Shown piece by piece: positions 56,971 through 64,000 of a stretch of DNA of 64,000 bases (position 1 is the first letter of the stretch; every line of letters starts with the position of its first letter). Location of the stretch: positions 1 to 64,000 of the forward strand of contig BJKQ01000029.1 in NCBI GenBank assembly GCA_006538405.1. Direction: 5' to 3'. A program made the translations under genes and the position numbers. The notes below the pieces were generated by a model. That model did no database searches and was not told the origin of the DNA. It saw only the letters and a program-made list of their open reading frames with translations. The DNA is from Hansfordia pulvinata (Eukaryota; Ascomycota; Sordariomycetes; Xylariales).

Positions 56971-58630
56971 ATGCTGAGTACACGTCGCCGAGACGACGGC
57001 CCCATGCTCGATGCAGCCCGGTTCAACATGCTTGAGAAGTTTAGGAGGGCAGAGAAGGCGTACGACGGCAAGGCGATTACAAAAGCTTTTTGTCGACCCA
57101 GAAGGATGGTCATGGAAATCGTACGAATGATGCTTGCAATCAGATTTCGGATCGGATTAGGACATCTGGAGAAAAGAAAGCTCTCCAGGCTCCACCCGCC
57201 ATAAGGAGCGGAAGCATCGCAGTAGATAGGACAGGAAAGCGGGATGGTTTGGACTGCGATCAAGATGGTGGGCACGAACAAGAGATACGCGACAGACATT
57301 CTTTCCATCGCTCTATAAAACAACCTCTCCATGTGACCATGAAACCAAAGCGAAGGCGCTACGAAGTGGCAATCAAGAAATCGGCACCCTCCAATCGTTT
57401 GATTAAGGAAGTTCGTTTGCTTCCCGACCCACCAGACCCAAAGAAGGCTGATCGACAAACTCAAGCCTCGCTCCACAAACCCCGCCCGCATCGCGGCGGA
57501 GGTTCCATCTCATGTACAAAGCAACGAAGACAGCAACGACTTCGGGGTGACGCACGGGGCAGAATCTCAAAAACAGCTCGACCTTGAGATAAAGCTTCCG
57601 CACAAACTCAAGCCAAGCCATCGAATCTTGGAGAACGAGTCACGGCGTCCAAATCAACCAGATCTGAGCAAAGACTATTGGATGACCATAATCTAGGCAC
57701 ATCAGTGAAGAGCTTCCCCCAAGACTCCCCACAGAGGTGGAGATCAGAAATGCTCAGCCTAGCGAGGCTGCCGAGCGGATCTAATATTTAGATCATATCT
57801 CTGGCAACAACGTTTCAGCTTTAATCTTTGGCCTCCCCCAGAGCCAGTTCTTCATCGCCTTCCAGGGAAGAAACTCAAAGTTTCCAAAATACCAAGCTGG
57901 CGCGTTGGTTACTGCATGGGGATGTTGCCAACACGAGGCAGGCCATCCCGTAAAGCACGGCTCTGTTCCTTTACAATATCGAAAGACTGAAAGCTTTTGA
58001 GGTTTTGAGGGAAAAGACTCGCCGCGTTTGATATCCTCGTTACCAGCGCGCCAGATAAATTGGGCACTAAGAATCAAAATATCACCTTTCTTGTGACTGT
58101 GATCGTGAGGAATGTCCGTGATGAAGACTTTATCACGATTGCCCTAAGGTCCACCTTCAACTAGGTCTATAGCCTTAAGAACACTGAAGATATGTATACA
58201 AGCCATAAAGAGCGCGAGGGCACACCGCACCCCGGACCGCTCTTATCAAGGGGCTCATACATGACTTGGCTACCCGATTGCAGATCGAAACCGCAGATAT
58301 ACCTCAGCATCATGGTAATGAACAGTCGATTGCATTGCAGAACCAAGGATTGACGACGTCATACGCAAGTCGGGCTGTGCGCGACTAGTATCTCGATCGC
58401 CAGAGTCGGATGGGGAGATGTCGAATAGTGCATGTATGTGGGACTCTTACGGAGATTCTGAATCAGGAAATAACCCATCGCGAACCAAAAAAATCTCATC
58501 GTCGCAGACGCAGGAGGTTCCACGGTTGGCGATTTCAAGATCGGGGCCGGTCGGCCAACAGGACGGTCTCAGACAGCTTAAATCACAGTTACAGGGTCAG
58601 CAGGCTATGTCTGTCTTCATGCGAGTCTGA
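56971..58630 (+). pseudogene. protein X, heavily degraded (module copy B)
   Basis: It begins MLSTRRRDDGPMLDAARF and LEKFRRAEKAYDGK, like copy A at 7484. A different frame continues LSTQKDGHGNRTNDACNQIS, matching copy A LSKKKNADGNLTKEACNDIL, and VAIKKSAPSNRL matches a repeat unit. After stops and frame changes, from about 57790 it reads DHISGNNVSALIFGL, FFIAFQGRNSKFPKYQAGAL and VPLQYRKTESF, equivalent to the C-terminal domain of copy A. At least five frame changes or stops make it clearly nonfunctional. It confirms that X belongs to the module. Confidence 0.7.
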
Positions 58631-59175
58631 TTCTTAGCTGGCATCTGTTAGTGAAATTTCATGCATTTGTACCGTCACACTGTAAGAACCCATTAACCGC
58701 GCATTTGCGTCATACAGGCGAGGTACGTGAGTGGTCACGACCACGCCGGGTGATGAGTTTCCAAGCACACAACCCAGCTGGATCGCTATTATAGCGTTAA
58801 AGTGCCCTGTAAGTCACGTAAAGATAACGCCAAAGTCAATGTTTGATTATGGACCCAGTGGTACGCGGCTGAAGCTGCAGGCGACAACCACAGGGCAATG
58901 GGCAGCAAAGTGGAGACAGCTTTAAGGCGTTATGGTGCTAAAGCCGAACGGGGTCTAAGTGCTAAGGGCTATTGCCGTGCATGGATCTGGAGCGCCAAGT
59001 TCCGCCCCGCGTATCAGCCAATTCAATCCATTACTTGCCGGTCAACCAGATCCCAAGGTCGCTCAGCCGCCCCGCGCATGGATTGCTATAAAGCCACGTA
59101 TGCCCGCCGTAAGATATCCGTCGACTCCCTAAACTTACGTCTACACAGCCATGTTCGCACCCTCGTCGCTACAAC
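58631..59175 (+). promoter_or_regulatory. promoter region of the JmjC-like gene (copy B)
   Basis: A TATAAA box at 59087-59092 lies 84-89 bases before the ATG at 59176, within a stretch alignable with copy A (ATGGATTGCTATAAAGCCAC here). The copy A equivalent has TGTAGA. No other regulatory element was recognised. Confidence 0.45.
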
Positions 59176-60222
59176 ATGAATACTGAACAGTGCGCGCCCC
59201 TTTACCCCCCTTTCCCAGCCGTGGAAATAACTTCAGCCATAATTACATCAGTTGACATCAACGACAGCTACATATACGCTGCAAGTATTGCTCCGAGGTC
59301 GTCTACGGGAGAAACCGCCCATAGTGTAGCCAATCGAGTTCTAGGCGCCAGTGCCATCTTCGCAAGATCTCGTTCGCCAGGAGCAACACCCGGGAGAAAT
59401 ATAGCCACACGGACAAGCTGACCGTGGAAAGGTGATCCTGTGCAGTCGAGCGACAGGGCACAGCTATAACCACCCCGCTTGCAGCCAATTGTCTGCTCTA
59501 TTTCAGGTCTACTGGCACGGGCTGCTAGACACACCGGGTGCAGCGACATCAAACTCTTCTCAGCCATGCCTGACCGGACCCCCCTAGGACGTGAACCACT
59601 TGCATACCTGGGAATTTCGGAGCGATGTTCTGTGGAATCTCCAATCTCGACACTTTGCTACTTGTCCAAGCACACCTATCCCGATGGTGATATTGTTAAA
59701 TGCTCGACCGAGGTAGCGAGGCAAATACTAGAAAAGGCAAGCCGGAAGGTGCCAATTCTGATCTTCCTAGAATGGAACACGGACTGGTCTTGCCTTGGCA
59801 TGGGCTTATTCATCAATCATCTCTCGTCCTTCCCAAGTTCTAAGTATTGACGTCCACGATTTTCAGAAGAGCCATCGCTAAACGATCTATGTCCCGGGCC
59901 CTGTGTCGGGATCCACATATGTCCCGACTCTCCGATCATCCAGCTAAGTGCTATGATTCACGTGCCGTACTCATTCACTGACTTGGTGATGAGCGGTGCT
60001 ATGCATTGCGACAACAGCGAGAAATTCCAGATTCTACGGCCGTCTCGGTTCAAAGTAGATCACTCATCCATCACAAACGAGGATACAGCGGGAGATTGCA
60101 TCCCAAGGGCTCGGCATATTCTTAAACTGTGGGAGATCGCGTGCCCGCGTTGGTCATGGGATTCCAGCCTGGAAATCCCAATTGCGAAGCGATCATTGAG
60201 GTACGTGCTTTCTTTCAACTAA
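59176..60222 (+). pseudogene. C2H2/JmjC-like protein, heavily degraded (module copy B)
   Basis: The start MNTEQCAP matches MSVQQCSL of copy A. RCKYCSEVVYGRNRP in another frame matches RCNRCLVVFYGAKARR, so the zinc-finger region is present but broken. Further on, CSTEVARQILEKASRKVPI matches CSNEEARSILEKSSPKVPL. A gap follows, and the H-x-D part of the JmjC core is not seen. The C-terminus is kept: MIHVPYSFTDLVMSGAMHCD, then SITNEDTAGDCIPRARHILKLWE. An exon end at GAG|GTACGT mirrors that of copy A. The gene is nonfunctional. The LINE that follows begins about 100 bases further on. Confidence 0.7.
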
Positions 60223-60327
60223 TTTCTTGGCGCCCCACTGTTAGGGCGCTACCTCGACTCAGGCTGCTCTCGTACTGAAAAGCCAGTATTTCTTATTGAC
60301 CTGGCTCAGGAAATCTCTTCCGCCCGG

Positions 60328-61959
60328 ATGATGGCCGCGTCCAGTGTGCCTCTGGGCACCCCCGCAGCCGGTGCACGTCCATGCATGGTTCAGGCCCCGA
60401 GAAAAGACTTCTGCCGCCCCGATGCCGCTGGGCTCCGTCCGGTCCTCCTGTCCGACATCCTCACAACCCCATCGAAGGTGGTCGAAGCTGATTACGTGCC
60501 ATCGTCGCCCTTGACCGGCACGGGACCGGCTCGCTCCCTCAACATCACCGTCGGCAACAAACGACCAAGGACAACAAGTCAGCGATCGGATGACATCACC
60601 CCCCTGCGAACAGTCCGGCCTCAAACCGACCAGGTATTGTCGCAAGCTACCTGCCAGGCACAGGTAGCCAGCATCTTGCAGAAAGAGAGGCTCTCCTTTG
60701 AGACCAAGCAAAGGCTCTTTCAGGACTGCGCAGCCTCTATTGACGACACCCTGCAAAAGGCAGGACCTGATGTGACCACGTACGCTAAGGAGTTCAAGGG
60801 CTTCTTCGCGAAATGTCTGAGCATCTGGCTAGATGGCGGCGATTTGGGCCAGCATCGGTCCAACACGAAGCAGCAAAGCCGTGAACCAACCAAACCCTCT
60901 TACTCCCAGGTGGCAGGTGGTGCGGCAGGCACCAGCCAGCCATTGGGTGCGCTGGCTACCACAAGAAAGCTGACAAGAGCTCGGGAGAGCACAGACACAA
61001 AGAAACGTGGGGAGGACCTGCGGATTTTTGTACGCATGGACAACAGCCACCTGGAGCCCTACGGGGTCAAGACAACGCTAATAAGAAGACTGAAACTCGA
61101 CAATCTAGAGCTGCGAGAGGTCTCCCGATGTCCCTCAGGCTTCGCGCTCCATCCAAGGGACAAGACGGCCCAAGACAAGCTGCTGGCCTACCACGCTGAA
61201 ATAACTGACCTTCTAAAAGCCAGGAAGACTGAAAGCCACGTGAAATGGCACCACTATAAGCTCGAAGGTTGCCCGAGAAGAGTAATGAGTGCCGAGGGAC
61301 TCACTGTGGAAATTGACCATCAAGCAGTGTCCGACGAGACGGAGGCGCAGACGGGAGCCCGACCTGTGCGATGCCTGGTCTCCAGACATACCAAGGATAC
61401 CGACGCAGAGGTGACCTGGATGATCGCCACGAGCCAGGAGATCAAGAGGCCCTTCAGGCTGTTTGCACACTCGCTGACCTCCAAGCGAGTCTACTTTGAA
61501 CCCAAAGTCGACCAGTGCACAAAGTGTTATGGTTTCCATAGCCGCGACCCCAGATGCCAGAGGCTGCTGTGCCGGAAATGCGGCACGAAGCAGCATGACG
61601 GTGACTGCGAACAACCAGTGGAGAAGTGCGCTTACTGCAAAGGACCTCACACAGCGACATGACCCAAGTGCCCAGCAAGACCCAAGGTGAAGGAAGGTAT
61701 GATTTACAAGCTCAAACCAGACCAGCTGCGGGAGATCCGGCTGGCAGGCAGCCGCGAAAGATCACACGCGATTGACGACGTCAGGAAGGCAGCGGCGGCG
61801 GCGGCGGCGGCGGCGGCGGCTACAGCTGAGACAACAGCTCTCGAGTCCGACATGGAGATAGAGACAACAGGAGCAATGCCCTTCGAAGCCGGAATAAGGC
61901 AAAGCCCTGGAGGGAAGAAGAACGACCAGTCTGCCACCACAATTGTCGTGCAGCAATGA
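60328..61959 (+). mobile_element. LINE ORF1, Gag-like with CCHC zinc knuckles, one in-frame TGA
   Basis: An open frame from the ATG at 60328 has basic, Gln/Ser/Pro-rich N-terminal sequence, then a structured region and three CCHC knuckles (C-x2-C-x4-H-x4-C: CTKCYGFHSRDPRC, CRKCGTKQHDGDC, CAYCKGPHTA.PKC). A TGA at 61660-61662 breaks the third knuckle, where TGG (Trp) would read through; the same frame continues to 61959. A poly-alanine run from GCG repeats lies near 61794. ORF1 proteins bind the element's RNA. The end overlaps the ORF2 start in ATGA. Confidence 0.85.
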
Positions 61960-64000
61960 CGAATCCCCGCCTTAGAGAAAATCACAACAGACACCTGGTG
62001 GCCCACTCCGTCAACGTGGCGGGCGGTCAGGGCCTGCTTGACCCCACCGAGCTAGCCCTAAACCTAGCCGATCACGGAGCCGAGCGAGCCGACGTCATCC
62101 TGATGCAGGAACCGTGGGTGGGGGTGCCACCCAGGAGGAGAATGGCAGTCAAGACACACCCGGCATATGATGTCTTTTCACCAGTCGATAGCTGGGACAG
62201 CGACGCGGCACGGCCGAGATCATTGATCTACGTGCGAAAACACCTACAGGCAAACCAGCTCCGTCCGTTCGCCACGAGGGACATCACGTGGGTGAAGGTG
62301 AGGGGCGTCACGTTCGTGAGTGTGTACAGGCCTGGCGACAACCCTCAGTGGGTAGATCAGATATTGGAAGGATGGACCCCCCCTGCCGGCAGTGTGGTGG
62401 CGGGGGATTTCAACGCGGGAGATGCATCGTGGGACGCGGACAACCCCGACTACCACGGCGGAGCGGGCCTGGCACGGATCATGTCCGAACACGGGCTGGA
62501 TCTGGTGTCAGAGCCGGATGTGCCGACACATGACCGGGGCAACGTGCTCGACCTGGTGTTCTCGGATATCGGGCTCGCGGAAGCAGGGGTGAGCACAGAG
62601 TTGCACTCGACTTCGGATCACGAGACGCTTAGGATTGTGGTACCTAGGCCGGGGGACTCTCAAGACGCTGGCAGAGTGTCGAAGTGGATAGTTCCGGATG
62701 ACAGGCTGACAGAGCTGAGGGACATGGTGCAGCGACGGATGCACGAGCTGCCCGGACTAGACAAAACCGTGCCAGGCCTGGACGGCTTCTGCGAGCGGCT
62801 CGTGGCCGTCGTCCAAGGGTGCATCCGTTCGGTGGGGAAGAAGAAACATCACTCCAAGACGACTCGATGGTGGAATGAGGACTGCCAGGCTGCGGCGAGA
62901 GAGTATCGAAAGCGGCCGGTATGGGAGGACGATAACCGTCAGGAGAAAATAGCGGCCAGACGGCAGTTCAGAAAGGCGGTGCGGCGAGCCAAGAGAGACT
63001 ATTGGCGCGAGCTGATTGACTCGGCGAGGGAGCCTAAAGACCTGTACAGGGTCGTGTCATGGCATAAGCCCTCCACCGGGCTAAGCTTGCCACCGATTAT
63101 CGTGGACGGTGTGGTACACGAATCGCAGCTGGACAAAGCGCAGGCCCTGCGCGCAGCGACTCTGGAAAGGGCCGGGTCCGGAGAAGACATCGAGAGCCCT
63201 TGGGCCGTTAATGTGACCCCTGGCCGGCCCACGATCCCATTCGAAGAGGATGTCAGCATGGCAGAGGCAGCGTTCTGCACGATCGGCAGCCAAAGCACAT
63301 CACCCGGTGAGGATGGACTCACGGTCAGGATCCTGAAAGCGATCTGGCCGGCGATCGGAGACCACGTGCGGAGGCTGTTCGAGCTCTGTTTGAAGCTGGG
63401 ACACCACCCTCGACCTTTCAAAGTGGCCGAGGTCGTGATGATACCAAAACAAGGCAAGAAGGACTACTCCAATCCGAGATCCTACCGACCGATCTCTCTG
63501 CTTTCGTGCCACGGCAAGGGTTGGGAGCGCCTAGTCCCGCGAAGGCTCGCTTGGGCAGTACTGGAGCAGAAGGTGTTAGCGCCACAGCATTTCGGGGTAC
63601 TCCCGAAGCGGTCCGCCACGGACCTCGTCGCAGCCCTAGTCCACGAAATTAACAAGCCCTCGATCAGGGACTTGTGGCGACACTGGTCACAGCCGACGTG
63701 AAGGGCGCGTTCGACGCCGCTCTGGTTGGCAGGCTGGTTGTGCGGATGAGGGAGCAGGGGTGGCCCACCTTCCTGGTCAGATGGATTCAATCGTTCATGA
63801 CAGGAAGGTCGGCCAGGGTCCGACTCGATGGGACAACCACGGACGTCGCGCCGCTCACGTGCGGCCTGCCGCAGGGGTCGCCGGCCTCGCCCATACTGTA
63901 CATGCTGTATACAGAACCAATCTGCGGGCAGCTCGGCACAAAGAGGCGGCGTTTCGGCTACGCTGACGACGCCGGACTCCTTACGATTGGGCGGTCCCTC
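61956..64000 (+). mobile_element. LINE ORF2: apurinic endonuclease plus reverse transcriptase, one frameshift, cut by the window end
   Basis: The ATG at 61956 overlaps the ORF1 stop (ATGA), consistent with reinitiation. The N-terminal part is an APE-type endonuclease: ILMQEPWVGV, VVAGDFNAGDASW, then LDLVFSD and TSDHETLRI. Reverse transcriptase sequence follows: EDGLTVRILKAIWP, PIPKQGKKDYSNPRSYRPIS in outline, then after a one-base frame change near 63655 TADVKGAFDAAL, CGLPQGSPASPILYMLY and the catalytic FGYADDAG box at about 63954-63977. This is the layout of Tad-type fungal LINEs. The end, with any RNase H or zinc knuckle, is outside the window. Confidence 0.85.

Overview
The window looks like a gene-poor, decay-rich accessory region of a filamentous ascomycete genome. 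Short GT...AG introns (about 45-65 bases) interrupt most genes, and the recognisable families are fungal: a Zn2Cys6 regulator, a ferric-reductase-like protein, MADS-like short proteins, an NLR/TPR-type protein, a kinase-like protein with an N-terminal extension, ankyrin relics and a non-LTR retrotransposon. The species cannot be named from the sequence. Housekeeping genes are absent, most genes carry at least one frameshift, stop or truncation, and long stretches hold nothing recognisable.

The main structure is a multigene module that occurs more than once. Its fullest copy (copy B, 51.9-60.2 kb) reads in order: dynamin-like GTPase (+), RING plus patatin-like protein (-), an unrecognised basic repeat protein here called X (+), and a C2H2/JmjC-like protein (+). 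Copy A (6.3-11.7 kb) keeps the N-terminal part of the patatin-like gene (-), then X (+) and the C2H2/JmjC-like gene (+), in the same order and orientation. Copy C (38.7-39.3 kb, minus strand) is a short piece in which the dynamin-like gene runs straight into the JmjC-like gene, as if the two middle genes had been deleted. Copies A and B have decayed in complementary ways: A keeps X and JmjC better, B keeps dynamin and patatin better.

Region by region: 0-5 kb holds a conserved fungal hypothetical gene (-), a 15-base minisatellite, a frameshifted HerA/FtsK-like P-loop NTPase and a relic of a fungal membrane protein. 6-12.7 kb is copy A followed by a transthyretin/HIUase-like gene. 14-15.8 kb is a ferric-reductase-like gene. 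16.9-19.2 kb is a large intact kinase-like gene. 19.5-21.3 kb has a long CA microsatellite and ankyrin relics. 23-25 kb is an N-terminally truncated NLR-type/TPR gene. 27-29 kb has pieces of a conserved fungal family of unknown function. 30-35 kb has MADS-like sequences and a truncated zinc-cluster regulator. 36-37.5 kb has two short coiled-coil genes. 41.1-42.4 kb is an intron-rich collagen-like membrane protein (-). 43.5-44.1 kb is a phosphoribosyltransferase relic. 45.9-46.9 kb is a clean four-exon secreted protein. 47.3-48 kb is an aminoglycoside-phosphotransferase-like fragment. 51.9-60.2 kb is copy B. 60.3 kb to the end is a LINE with two overlapping ORFs.

The mix of ferric reductase, patatin-like, NLR-type and duplicated cargo genes resembles the cargo of fungal giant transposons (Starships), but no DUF3435 tyrosine recombinase was recognised, so this is only a hypothesis. 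Many breaks are single-base indels; either the genes are pseudogenes or the assembly has uncorrected indels, and raw reads would tell these apart.
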